Source of the DNA: Roseiarcus sp963822215
GTDB lineage: Bacteria > Pseudomonadota > Alphaproteobacteria > Rhizobiales > Beijerinckiaceae
Length of the DNA stretch: 64,000 bases
Assembly (NCBI GenBank): GCA_963822215.1
Contig: CAWGGX010000010.1
Coordinates: 875,201-939,200, forward strand
Reading direction: 5' to 3'
Shown: positions 42,991-51,852 of the stretch, in pieces
Layout of the letters: the number at the start of each line of letters is the position of its first letter
Numbering within the stretch: position 1 is the stretch's first letter
Translations under genes and position numbers: made by a program
Notes under the pieces: generated by a model
Databases searched by the model: none
The model's input: only the letters and a program-made list of their open reading frames with translations
What the model was told of the DNA's origin: nothing

Positions 42991-44178
42991 ATGCCTGCTC
43001 CGCCGACCGCGCTAGAGATCGCGCGCGCCCTCATCGCCTTTCCCTCGGTGACGCCTGCCGACGCCGGAGCGCTCCCCTATCTCGCCGACTTGCTCGCTCT
43101 GGCGGGTTTTTCGGTGGAGCTTGTCACGTTCTCGGCCCCCGAGACCCCGGACGTGCTCAACCTCTACGCCCGATTCGGAACCGCCGCCCCGAACCTCGCC
43201 TTCGCCGGCCACACCGACGTCGTGCCAGCGGGCGACGCCGGGCGCTGGCGGTTTCCGCCGTTCTCGGCCGAGGTGGCCGAAGGCCAGCTTTGGGGCCGCG
43301 GCGCCTGCGACATGAAGGGCGGGCTCGCGGCGGCGGTCGCGGCCGCGCTCCGGTTCGTCGCCACGGGCGACCTTCCCGGCTCGATCAGCTTTCTCGTCAC
43401 CGGCGACGAGGAAGGGCCGTCGGTCAACGGGACGGCGAAACTCCTCGACTGGGCGCTGGCGAAAGGCGAGGCCTTCGATCATTGCATCGTCGGCGAGCCG
43501 ACCAGCGTCGAAAGACTCGGCGATACTATCAAGAACGGCCGGCGCGGCTCCCTGACCGGGCGCCTCACGCTGAGGGGCCGCCAGGGCCACGTCGCCTATC
43601 CGCAAATCGCCGACAATCCGCTGCGCCGTCTCGCGCCGCTGCTCGGCGCTCTATTCGACCCGCCGCTCGATGCCGGCAGCGCCGATTTCGACCCGTCGAA
43701 CCTCGAGGTCGTTACGGTCGATGTGGGCAATCCGGCGACCAACGTGATCCCCGGCGCGGTTCGCCTCGTCTTCAACGCGCGCTTCAACGACCGCTGGACA
43801 CCGGACGCGCTCATGGCGGAGATCGAGCGCCGGGTCGCGCTCGCCGCCGGCGACGCGAAGACGACGCTGACCTTTGACCCGACGAATGCCGTTTCGTTCC
43901 TCACCGCGCGCGGCGCCTTCACCGACCTCGTTTCGGCCGCGGTCGAGGACATCACCGGGCGCCGGCCGCAACTCTCGACCAGCGGCGGCACCTCGGACGC
44001 GCGCTTCATCAAGAACGCCTGCCCGGTCGTCGATCTCGGGCTGCCGAACGCGACCATTCACGCGGTCGACGAGCGCGTGACGCTCGCCGATCTCGAGGGT
44101 CTGACCCGCATCTACGAGCGGGTGCTGGAGCGATATTTCGGTTCCCGTCTCCCGCTCACGGAAGAGGGGAAAAGGTAA
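42991..44178 (+). CDS. dapE: Succinyl-diaminopimelate desuccinylase
   Basis: Zinc peptidase-like enzyme of lysine and diaminopimelate synthesis, 395 residues. Metal site: His in FAGHTDVVPAGD, Asp in GRGACDMKGGLAA, Glu pair in VTGDEEGPSVNGT, Glu in IVGEPTSVERLGD and C-terminal His in PNATIHAVDERV. STSGGTSDARFIK is the substrate loop. Start ATG at 42991. Alone in its direction after the crotonase gene with 104 bases between. Confidence 0.95.
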   Translation: MPAPPTALEIARALIAFPSVTPADAGALPYLADLLALAGFSVELVTFSAPETPDVLNLYARFGTAAPNLAFAGHTDVVPAGDAGRWRFPPFSAEVAEGQLWGRGACDMKGGLAAAVAAALRFVATGDLPGSISFLVTGDEEGPSVNGTAKLLDWALAKGEAFDHCIVGEPTSVERLGDTIKNGRRGSLTGRLTLRGRQGHVAYPQIADNPLRRLAPLLGALFDPPLDAGSADFDPSNLEVVTVDVGNPATNVIPGAVRLVFNARFNDRWTPDALMAEIERRVALAAGDAKTTLTFDPTNAVSFLTARGAFTDLVSAAVEDITGRRPQLSTSGGTSDARFIKNACPVVDLGLPNATIHAVDERVTLADLEGLTRIYERVLERYFGSRLPLTEEGKR

Positions 44179-44205
44179 GAGCTTCTGCGCCCTGACCCGG
44201 ATCTC

Positions 44206-45234
44206 TCACTGCGCCGGGCGGCGTCGCGACGCGAGCGACCAGAGCGCCCGGCCCGCCAAAGCCTCGGCGAGATCCGGGGACGCGCGCACCCGGGCGCTCA
44301 TCGCCCGCACGGCGGGCAGACGCTCAGCGATCGCCTCCGAGTTCCATTGCTCCGCAGCCCTCGCCAGCGCGCGCCGGGCCTCCAATGGAAGCCGGACGAA
44401 CAACGTCTGGCAGGCGGCGTCGAAGCTCTGTCCCGCCTCCATCTCGAGCCGCAACCGGTGGAGCAGCGTCATCCGGGCGACGAGCCGGCCGATCAGCGGA
44501 TCGGCGTCGCCGCCGTCGGCGAAGTATCGAGCCGCGCAGTCGGCCGCCCTGCGCAGGTCGCCGGCCAGCGCCTGATCGATGAGCTCGTCGAGTGGCGACG
44601 GGGCGGCGTCGGACACGATCGCGCGCACGTCGTCGAGCTCGATCCTGGATTTTCCGCGGGCGAACAGGATGAGCTTGGCGATTTCGGCCCGGCTGGTCTG
44701 TCGGTCCGCCCCGAGCTCGTCGATCAGCGCCGCCCGGGCGTCGGGAGCGACGGCAAGCCCGGCATTGCGCAACTCGCCATCGATCAGGACGCCAAGCGCC
44801 TTCGGCTCGTCCGCGTAGCATTCGATCGACGCGGCGTTCAGCGCCTTCTCGAAGGCCGAGCGAAGCGCATGTCCCTTTTTGAGTTGCGCCGACTTGACGA
44901 CGATGGCGCATTCGACCGGGGGACGGACGAACAGCGGCTCCAGAGCCGGCATGAGATCGCGTCCCTGCGCATCGATCCAGATGGCCCGGCTGCCGCCGAA
45001 CATCGACACAGCGTAGGCCTCGTCTGAAAGGGCCTCCGGGCGGCGCGCGAGCGCGTCGGCTTCGAGCCGCACGAGGCGAAGCGGGTCGGGGTCCGGGCCG
45101 AGCAGCTTGCGCACTACGGCTCTCGAGCGTTCGTGCGCCAGTCCTTCGTCGGTTCCGTGAACCAAAAAGAACTGGACGGAAGGCGGCAAGCGCTCGATGA
45201 AGCCGTCAGCGGCGGTGGTGGCGATCGCGGTCAT
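44206..45234 (-). CDS. holA: DNA polymerase III subunit delta
   Basis: Clamp-loader wrench that opens the beta clamp. 342 residues: QFFLVHGTDEGLAHERSRAV (N-terminal ATPase-like domain without a functional P-loop), MFGGSRAIWIDAQGRDLMPA, then FARGKSRIELDDVRAIVSDA and SPLDELIDQALAGDLRRAAD of the middle domain. In many Hyphomicrobiales holA sits after leuS-lptE; those genes are absent here. Convergent with dapE. Confidence 0.93.
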   Translation of the reverse strand: MTAIATTAADGFIERLPPSVQFFLVHGTDEGLAHERSRAVVRKLLGPDPDPLRLVRLEADALARRPEALSDEAYAVSMFGGSRAIWIDAQGRDLMPALEPLFVRPPVECAIVVKSAQLKKGHALRSAFEKALNAASIECYADEPKALGVLIDGELRNAGLAVAPDARAALIDELGADRQTSRAEIAKLILFARGKSRIELDDVRAIVSDAAPSPLDELIDQALAGDLRRAADCAARYFADGGDADPLIGRLVARMTLLHRLRLEMEAGQSFDAACQTLFVRLPLEARRALARAAEQWNSEAIAERLPAVRAMSARVRASPDLAEALAGRALWSLASRRRPAQ

Positions 45235-45368
45235 CCTGCGGGTTCGGTGTCCGTTGGCTGAGAGGAGTCGGTCGGCGCGGCGATTTTCCGCATCGGCGCG
45301 GCTTTCGTCGCTCCTCGAAATCGTCTAACCGTGCGCTCCTGTTCGGCCCCATCCAACAAGAAACGTCA

Positions 45369-46481
45369 ATGACCTCCTATCATCTCTTTCTTCTTCCCGG
45401 CGACGAAATCGGCCCCGAAGTGATGGCCGAGGTCGAGAAGGTGATCCGACAGTTCGAGGTCGAGGGCCTCGCCAGATTCGAGATCGAAAAAGGCCTTGTG
45501 GGGGGATGCGCCTACGATGCGCATGGGGCGGCGATCAGCGAGGACGACATGCAGCGCGCGGCCGCGGCGGACGCCGTGCTGCTGGCCGCGGTCGGCGGAC
45601 CCAAGTGGGCGTCGGTCCCGTACGAGGTTCGGCCTGAGGCCGGCCTCCTGCGCCTGCGCAAGGACCTCGCCCTCTACGCCAACCTGCGGCCCGCGGTCTG
45701 CTATCCGGCCCTCGCCTCGGCCTCGACGTTGAAGCCGGAGGTGGTCGAGGGGCTCGACATCATGATCGTCCGCGAGCTGACCGGCGGGGTCTACTTCGGC
45801 GAGCCGAAAGAGATCATCGATCTGGGCAATGGCCAGAAGCGGGCGATCGACACGCAGGTCTACGACACCTACGAAATCGAGCGGATCGGCCGCGTCGCGT
45901 TCGACCTCGCGCGCAAGCGGGGCAACAAGGTCACGTCGGCCGAAAAGCACAACGTGATGAAGTCCGGCGTACTGTGGAACGAGGTGATCACCGCGCTCCA
46001 CAAGCGCGAATATGCGGACGTCGGGCTCGAGCATCAGCTCGCCGACGCGCTCGGCATGCAGCTGGTGCGCTGGCCGAAGCAGTTTGACGTCATCGTGACC
46101 GACAATCTGTTCGGCGACATCCTGTCGGACGTGGCGGCGATGCTGACGGGCTCGCTCGGCATGCTGCCCTCCGCCTCGCTCGGCGATGAGAACCCCAAGA
46201 CCGGGAAGCGCAAGGCGCTCTACGAACCGGTCCACGGCTCGGCGCCCGACATCGCCGGCAAGGGGCTGGCGAATCCGATCGCAATGATCGCCTCGTTCGG
46301 AATGGCGCTGCGCTATTCGTTCGGCGCGGGCGCGGCCGCCGACCGGCTGGACGCCGCCATCGCCGCCACGCTCGCCGACGGATTCCGCACCGCCGACATC
46401 AAGAGCGACGGCTGCACGCTCGTCTCCACCAGGGAGATGGGCGACGCGATCGTCGCCGCGCTGGCCAAGTCGGCGGCCTGA
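45369..46481 (+). CDS. leuB: 3-isopropylmalate dehydrogenase
   Basis: NAD enzyme of leucine synthesis, 370 residues. LLPGDEIGPEVMAEVEKVIR, RELTGGVYFGEPKEI, SAEKHNVMKSGVLWNEVI, FDVIVTDNLFGDILSDVAAM and YEPVHGSAPDIAGKGLANPI are all present with substrate and metal ligands. Followed by a dispersed palindromic repeat. leuC and leuD are not in the window. Confidence 0.97.
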   Translation: MTSYHLFLLPGDEIGPEVMAEVEKVIRQFEVEGLARFEIEKGLVGGCAYDAHGAAISEDDMQRAAAADAVLLAAVGGPKWASVPYEVRPEAGLLRLRKDLALYANLRPAVCYPALASASTLKPEVVEGLDIMIVRELTGGVYFGEPKEIIDLGNGQKRAIDTQVYDTYEIERIGRVAFDLARKRGNKVTSAEKHNVMKSGVLWNEVITALHKREYADVGLEHQLADALGMQLVRWPKQFDVIVTDNLFGDILSDVAAMLTGSLGMLPSASLGDENPKTGKRKALYEPVHGSAPDIAGKGLANPIAMIASFGMALRYSFGAGAAADRLDAAIAATLADGFRTADIKSDGCTLVSTREMGDAIVAALAKSAA

Positions 46482-46539
46482 GCCGGAGGCCAAGGCCGGC
46501 GCGCCGGAAACAGCTCCCGAAGGCTCGAGACGACCTGCG

Positions 46540-46750
46540 CCATGAATTCCCTGCTAGCAGGGAATTTTTTGCGAGCCTGTTCTGCGCCGGTCCCCAAAAC
46601 CGTCGCGATTTCAGGCGACTGCCTCATTGCAATCCGCCGGTTGCGCGGCCCCGCCCCACCGGAACAGGGAATTCATAACGCGCGATTCAGGGAATTTTCG
46701 GCGTCGTCGCATGCGGAACAGGGATCGGAACAGGGACTGAAAAACGCCCT
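46540..46750 (+). repeat. Dispersed palindrome/GGAACAGGGAAT element, copy B
   Basis: A 22-bp palindrome AATTCCCTGCTAGCAGGGAATT (46545-46566) followed by T-run; its inner 18 bp equal copy A. TGCAATCCGCCGGTTGC begins 81 bases after the shared 18-bp core, against 82 in copy A. GGAACAGGGAAT and variants then repeat about four times (46663-46738). It lies between leuB and metX. Confidence 0.7.
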
Positions 46751-46921
46751 CTGTCATCCGCTGCGGTCCGGTTGCATCGCGCGGGGGCCAGTGATCGCGC
46801 TGCGGCCGTTCTTTGATTGGCTTGCGCTTCCCCTTGCGCCAGGCGGTATGCCGGTATATCAAACGTCTCGTTCGCCAAACAGAACGAACCGACGCCCCCC
46901 AAAGCGCTCCAAGGACCTCTC

Positions 46922-48094
46922 GTGGACGTTTCCGTCCCCCCCGCCAACGTCGCCGCCCTCCAGTCGATTTACCCGGACAGCCAGACGTACCGGGTCGAAC
47001 AGCCTTTGGCGCTGGCGATGGACTCGGGCGCGACCCTGGCGCCAGTGACGATCGCCTATCAGACCTACGGCGCGCTCAACGCCGCAAAGTCCAACGCGCT
47101 GCTCATTTGCCACGCCCTGACCGGCGACCAGCACGTGGGGAACCTGCACCCGGTCACCGGCCGGCCCGGCTGGTGGGAGACCATGGTCGGTCCCGGCCTT
47201 CCGTTCGACACCGACCGGTTCTTCGTCATCTGCGTCAACGTGCTCGGCGGCTGCATGGGAACGACCGGTCCGGGGTCGCTCAATCCCGAAACCGGCGAGC
47301 CCTACGGCCTCGACTTTCCGGTCGTCACGATCGCCGACATGGTGCGCGCCCAGGCCCTGCTGATCGACCATCTCGGCATCGACTCCCTGTTCTGCGTCGC
47401 CGGCGGCTCGATGGGCGGAATGCAGGTCCTGCAATGGGCGGCGGCCTACCCGGAGCGCGTGTTCGCCGCGCTTCCGATCGCCACCGCCGCCCGGCATTCG
47501 TCGCAGAACATCGCCTTCCATGAGGTCGGCCGCCAGGCCGTCATGGCGGATCCGGACTGGCGCGGGGGCCGCTACCTGACCGAAGGGGCGCGCCCGTCCA
47601 AGGGGCTCGCCGTCGCCCGGATGGCCGCCCACATCACCTATCTGTCGGACAGCGCGCTGCATCGGCGCTTCGGCCGGAACCTGCAGGATCGCAAGGCCCG
47701 GACCTTCTCGTTCGACGCCGACTTCCAGGTTGAATCCTACCTCCGCCACCAGGGAGCGATTTTCGTTGAGCGGTTCGACCCGAATTCCTACCTCTATCTG
47801 ACCCGGGCGATGGACTATTTCGATCTGGCGGCCGACTTCGGCGGCTCGCTCGCCCAGGCATTCAAAGGGTCGCCGACACGGTTCTGTGTCGTGTCGTTCA
47901 CCTCGGACTGGCTTTTCCCGACCAGCGACTCGCGCGCGATCGTGCGGGCGCTGAACGCCGGCGCCGCCTCGGTGTCCTTCGTCGAGATCGAGACAGACCG
48001 GGGACACGACGCCTTCCTGCTCGACGTGCCGGAGCTCATCGCGACGACGCGAGGGTTCATCGACTCGGCGGCCCGAGCGCGGGGGCTCTCGTGA
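46922..48094 (+). CDS. metX: Homoserine O-acetyltransferase
   Basis: Alpha/beta-hydrolase enzyme that acetylates homoserine for methionine synthesis. Nucleophile Ser in VAGGSMGGMQVLQW, acid Asp in SFTSDWLFPTSD and base His in ETDRGHDAFLLD. TYRVEQPLALAMDSGATLAP and LICHALTGDQHVG open the domain. The start taken is GTG at 46922 with AAGG upstream (390 residues); an in-frame ATG at 46817 would add 35 residues. The stop overlaps a GTG start for metW (GTGA). The product feeds the MetY fusion enzyme at 4.4-6.2 kb. Confidence 0.94.
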   Translation: MDVSVPPANVAALQSIYPDSQTYRVEQPLALAMDSGATLAPVTIAYQTYGALNAAKSNALLICHALTGDQHVGNLHPVTGRPGWWETMVGPGLPFDTDRFFVICVNVLGGCMGTTGPGSLNPETGEPYGLDFPVVTIADMVRAQALLIDHLGIDSLFCVAGGSMGGMQVLQWAAAYPERVFAALPIATAARHSSQNIAFHEVGRQAVMADPDWRGGRYLTEGARPSKGLAVARMAAHITYLSDSALHRRFGRNLQDRKARTFSFDADFQVESYLRHQGAIFVERFDPNSYLYLTRAMDYFDLAADFGGSLAQAFKGSPTRFCVVSFTSDWLFPTSDSRAIVRALNAGAASVSFVEIETDRGHDAFLLDVPELIATTRGFIDSAARARGLS

Positions 48095-48784
48095 CCCTGT
48101 CGCGCGTTCTCAACGCGCGGCGCGTCGACCTGGTCCGAGTTCATGGAAATGGTGACGCCGGGGTCGCGGGTGCTGGACGTCGGCTGCGGCGACGGCGAGC
48201 TGCTCCGCCTGCTCGCCGAGGAGCGCGCGGTCGACGGCCGCGGCATCGAACTGTCGCAACAGGGGGTCAACGACTGTGTGGCCAAGGGTCTGTCTGTCGT
48301 CCAGGGCGACGCCGACGCCGACCTCGCCGACTATCCCGACGCCGCCTTCGATTTCGTGATCCTGTCTCAGACGCTTCAGGCGACCCGCCAGCCCCGCGTC
48401 GTGCTCGAGAACCTGCTGCGCATCGGTCGCCGCGCCATCGTCTCCGTCCCGAACTTCGGACACTGGAGCGTTCGGCTGCAGCTCGCCGTTCACGGCCGGA
48501 TGCCGGTGACCGAGCAGCTGAGCCATTCCTGGTACGACACGCCGAACATCCATTTCTGCACCATCACCGATTTCATTGCGCTCGCAGGCGAACTCCGGGC
48601 AGTGATCGACACGAGCGTCGTCCTCGACCAGCGCGGCGCGCTCCTCTCGTCGGTCTGGCCGAGATGGACGTGGAACCTCGTCGGCGAGCAGGCGATCTTC
48701 CTCCTGCACCGTAAAGAACCTGAGCGGTCTGGCAATCCGGTCGCTTCCCCGGCGGGACGCGCCCGCGCGCGGGCCGCAGGGTGA
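48091..48784 (+). CDS. metW: Methionine biosynthesis protein MetW (possible 5' frameshift)
   Basis: SAM-binding methyltransferase-like protein that is the usual partner of MetX. From the ATG at 48143 the frame gives 213 residues with PGSRVLDVGCGDGELLRLLA, RGIELSQQGVNDCVAKGLSV, FVILSQTLQATRQPR and WYDTPNIHFCTITDFIAL. The normal N-terminus (ARRVDLVRV before EMVTPGSRV) is present but one base out of frame, starting at the GTG that overlaps metX. Removing one T near 48140 would join them. Either translation begins at 48143 or the sequence has a one-base error. The C-terminal 15 residues are Ala/Arg-rich. Confidence 0.88.
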
Positions 48785-49151
48785 GCGGCGCCGAGCGCTT
48801 TCAATCCGACACTTGGCGCTCATGCGGAGGACGACGCGAAAGGGCGGAGAGCGACCGTCGCCAATGGCCCGGTTCCGCGATCGCCAGAATCGCGACCGGC
48901 AGACGCGTATCAGCAGGACCCCGAATAAGCGCAGCACGATTAGCTGGGGTTGTCGACCAAGACGTGGATGTGGCGCATCGCGCTATGCGGCCGCGCCCAT
49001 TAGTCGCGATTGCGCGCCTGCCTAACGTTATGCGGAGCCCTACCGTTGCTGTATTGTCGCGCCGCGACAATCATCCCTCCGCTGCAACCGCAGCTCCCAT
49101 CCAGCGTAGCCCTAACCAGAACGTCGCGCTTCAATCGAGCGTATTCGAGAA
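48785..49151. other. Spacer between metW and metN
   Basis: 367 bases with no recognised gene. It probably holds the promoter of the metNIQ unit. A dyad TTGTCGCGCCGCGACAA occurs around 49054-49070 and might be an operator. No SAM riboswitch core was recognisable. Confidence 0.4.
49054..49070. promoter_or_regulatory. Palindrome upstream of metN
   Basis: TTGTCGCGCCGCGACAA is a near-perfect dyad (TTGTCGCG/CGCGACAA around one base), 82-98 bases upstream of the metN start. Candidate binding site for a regulator of methionine uptake; no known consensus matched. Confidence 0.4.
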
Positions 49152-50309
49152 ATGAGAAGCCACCAATATCAGCCGGAAAGCACGCCACAGCTTGCGGACG
49201 CCCCCCCGGCGCGGGACGCCAAGATCGGCGAGCGACGCGTTGAATTGTCGGATATGATCGTCATCGACGGCGTCTCCAAGATTTTTCGGAGCGCCAAAGG
49301 CGACAGTGTAGCGCTGAAGGATGTCCACCTTTCAGTGCGTCGCGGCGAAATCGTCGGCATAATCGGTCGTTCGGGGGCCGGCAAAAGCACCTTGGCGCGT
49401 TGCGTCAACATGCTGGAGCGACCGACCTCCGGTCGAATCGTGGTCGGCGGCGAGGACCTGACCACCCTCGACGGCGAGCGGTTGCGCCAGGCGCGGCGTG
49501 CGATCGGGATGATCTTCCAGCACTTCAATCTGCTGTCGAGTCGCACCGTGTTCGACAACATCGCCCTTCCGTTGGAGCTGCAGAGGACGCCGAGAGCCGA
49601 AATCCGAGAACGCATTACCCCTCTTCTGGATCTCGTAGGGCTGGCGGACAAGCGCGACCGCTATCCCGCCGCGCTGTCCGGCGGCCAGAAGCAGCGCGTC
49701 GGCATCGCCCGCGCGCTGGCTTCGCAGCCCTCGGTCCTGCTGTGCGACGAGGCGACTTCAGCGCTCGACCCGGAAACCACCAAGTCGATCCTGCTGTTGC
49801 TGACGGACATCAATATCAAGCTGGGACTGACCATCCTGCTGATCACCCATGAAATGCAGGTGATCAAGGAAATCTGCGATCGCGTCGTCGTGCTGGACCA
49901 GGGCCGGGTGGTTGAACAGGGCCGGGTGTTCGAGGTCTTCACTTCGGCCGCCAGCGAGATTACCCGCAACATCGTCCGCGACGTCATCGACCGCGAGTTG
50001 CCGGCCCTATTGCGCGGCCGCCGGCGGGATGGATCGCGGTCTCACGGCAACCCGGTGCTGAGGATCGTCTTCACCGGAGCTTCCGCCGGCGAACCGGTGA
50101 TCGCCGAGGTGGCCCGCCGGTACGACGTCCTGCTGAATATCTGGCAGGCCAATGTCGAATACATCCAGGGATTGCCCTACGGCAACATTGTGGTCGAAGC
50201 GATCGGCGCGGCGCACGAATTGCAAACGGCGATCGATCATATCCGGGACAGAAATCTGCGGGTGGAGGTGCTCGGCCATGTCGCCGGCGATGATTCAGCT
50301 GCTGCTTAA
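49152..50309 (+). CDS. metN: Methionine ABC transporter, ATP-binding protein
   Basis: Energises D/L-methionine import. 385 residues from the ATG at 49152, or 351 from the ATG at 49254, where family similarity begins (MIVIDGVSKIFRSAKGD). Walker A GRSGAGKST, signature LSGGQKQRVGIARAL, Walker B LLCDEATSALDPET and H-loop LITHEM. The C-terminal NIL domain (about the last 80 residues, LRIVFTGASAGEPVIAEVAR) is the regulatory methionine-binding module. Overlaps metI by 32 bases. Confidence 0.95.
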   Translation: MRSHQYQPESTPQLADAPPARDAKIGERRVELSDMIVIDGVSKIFRSAKGDSVALKDVHLSVRRGEIVGIIGRSGAGKSTLARCVNMLERPTSGRIVVGGEDLTTLDGERLRQARRAIGMIFQHFNLLSSRTVFDNIALPLELQRTPRAEIRERITPLLDLVGLADKRDRYPAALSGGQKQRVGIARALASQPSVLLCDEATSALDPETTKSILLLLTDINIKLGLTILLITHEMQVIKEICDRVVVLDQGRVVEQGRVFEVFTSAASEITRNIVRDVIDRELPALLRGRRRDGSRSHGNPVLRIVFTGASAGEPVIAEVARRYDVLLNIWQANVEYIQGLPYGNIVVEAIGAAHELQTAIDHIRDRNLRVEVLGHVAGDDSAAA

Positions 50310-50952
50310 CGCCCTTTGGCAAACCTTGGCGATGGTCGGCGTCTCGGCTCTCGGCGCCGCCATCGTCGGGATTCCGGCGGGAGTGGTCCTGATTGTCACC
50401 GGCAAGGGCCATATCCTGGAGAACCTGCCGCTCAACGCCGTCCTGGGCGCAACCGTCAACATCGGACGGTCGGTTCCTTTCATCATCCTCTTGGTGGCGA
50501 TCATCCCCCTGACCCGGCTGATCGTCGGCACCTCGATCGGAACCTCCGCGGCCATCGTTCCCTTGACCCTTTCGGCCATCCCGTTCGTCGCCCGAGTCTC
50601 TGAAACCGCCCTGCGCGAAGTCGATCCGGGGTTGATCGAAGCTGCCCAGGCCATGGGCGCGACGCCCGGTCAGATTGTGCGCAAGGTGCTGCTGCCCGAG
50701 GCCCTGCCGGGCCTGGTCGCCGGTCTCACCATCACCGTGGTCAGCCTGATCGGCTACTCGGCGATGGCCGGCGTGGTCGGCGGCGGCGGATTGGGTGATC
50801 TCGGAATCCGCTTCGGTTATCAGCGGTTCCAGCCAGGAGTCATGCTCGCGGTCGTCGTGGTGCTGGTCGTGCTGGTGCAGGGCGTCCAGTCGATCGGCGA
50901 TGGGCTGGCGCGCCGGCTGAACAAACGGCTGATCGGAACCGCTGACGAATAG
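50278..50952 (+). CDS. metI: Methionine ABC transporter, permease
   Basis: Inner-membrane channel subunit, 224 residues with five helices. LLLNALWQTLAMVGVSALGA opens it, INIGRSVPFIILLVAIIPLT-like sequence follows, and the ATPase-coupling EAA loop is EAAQAMGATPGQIVRKVLLP. Start ATG at 50278 lies inside metN, typical of this operon. 52 bases to metQ. Confidence 0.95.
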   Translation: MSPAMIQLLLNALWQTLAMVGVSALGAAIVGIPAGVVLIVTGKGHILENLPLNAVLGATVNIGRSVPFIILLVAIIPLTRLIVGTSIGTSAAIVPLTLSAIPFVARVSETALREVDPGLIEAAQAMGATPGQIVRKVLLPEALPGLVAGLTITVVSLIGYSAMAGVVGGGGLGDLGIRFGYQRFQPGVMLAVVVVLVVLVQGVQSIGDGLARRLNKRLIGTADE

Positions 50953-51004
50953 GCGGCTTTCGGGACCTGCTTTCTGCTCGCTTCATCCAAGGAGTTTTTG
51001 CATT

Positions 51005-51787
51005 ATGCGCCGGTTCATCGCTCTCCTGAGTTTTGCCGCCGTTTTCCTTGGCGGTGGTATGGCTTCTGCCGAAACAATCCAGGTCGGCGTGACCGCCGGG
51101 CCACACGCGCAGATCATGGAGGACGTCGCCAAGCGGGCGGCCAGCGAAGGGCTCACCATAAAGGTGGTGGAATTCAGTGACTATGTGCTGCCAAACGCCG
51201 CACTCGCCCAGGGAGACCTCGACGCCAACAGTTTCCAGCACCAGCCCTACCTCGACAATCAAGTCAAGGATCGTGGCTACCCCCTGGTCTCTGTCGCCAA
51301 GACCGTGATCTTCCCGATGGGACTCTATTCGAAGACAGTCAAATCTCTGGCTGCGGTTCCGGATGGCGCCACCATCGGCATCCCCAACGATCCGACCAAT
51401 GGCGGCCGCGCCTTGCTGCTTTTGCAGAAGGTCGACTTCCTGAAATCGACCCCTGACGCCGGGCTGAAGGCCTCGGTCGCCGACATCGTCGAGAACCCCA
51501 GGAAGTTCAAGATCGTAGAACTGGACGCCGCGCAGCTTCCGCGCTCGCTCGACGACACGACGTTGTCGGCGATCAATACCAACTACGCGATGCAAGCCGG
51601 CCTGTCGCCGGTCCATGACGCCTTGGCCCACGAGGACGGCGATTCGCCCTACGCCAACGTCATCGCGGTGCGCGTGCAGGACAAAGACAAGGCATGGGTC
51701 GCCACGCTGGTGAAGCTTTACCAGTCGCCCGAAACCAAGGAATTTATTGAGAAAACCTTCGGGGCGTCGGTCGTCCCAGCTTTCTGA
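51005..51787 (+). CDS. metQ: Methionine ABC transporter, substrate-binding protein
   Basis: NlpA-family methionine receptor, 260 residues. The signal peptide ends GGGMASA before ETIQVGVTAGP; there is no lipobox cysteine, so unlike E. coli MetQ it is probably a soluble periplasmic protein. Ligand-region motifs: EFSDYVLPNAALAQGDLDAN, FQHQPYLD and IPNDPTNGGRALLLLQ. AAGGAG seven bases before the ATG. Confidence 0.93.
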   Translation: MRRFIALLSFAAVFLGGGMASAETIQVGVTAGPHAQIMEDVAKRAASEGLTIKVVEFSDYVLPNAALAQGDLDANSFQHQPYLDNQVKDRGYPLVSVAKTVIFPMGLYSKTVKSLAAVPDGATIGIPNDPTNGGRALLLLQKVDFLKSTPDAGLKASVADIVENPRKFKIVELDAAQLPRSLDDTTLSAINTNYAMQAGLSPVHDALAHEDGDSPYANVIAVRVQDKDKAWVATLVKLYQSPETKEFIEKTFGASVVPAF

Positions 51788-51852
51788 CCCGCTCCTGCCT
51801 CGGCTCGCCCTTCCGGGCCGGCCGAGGGGACGAACATCGAGCAGTCAAACCC

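Noticed and set aside
46751..46921. SAM-II riboswitch before metX
   Set aside because: No recognisable pseudoknot core; the region is filled by the repeat element and metX start.
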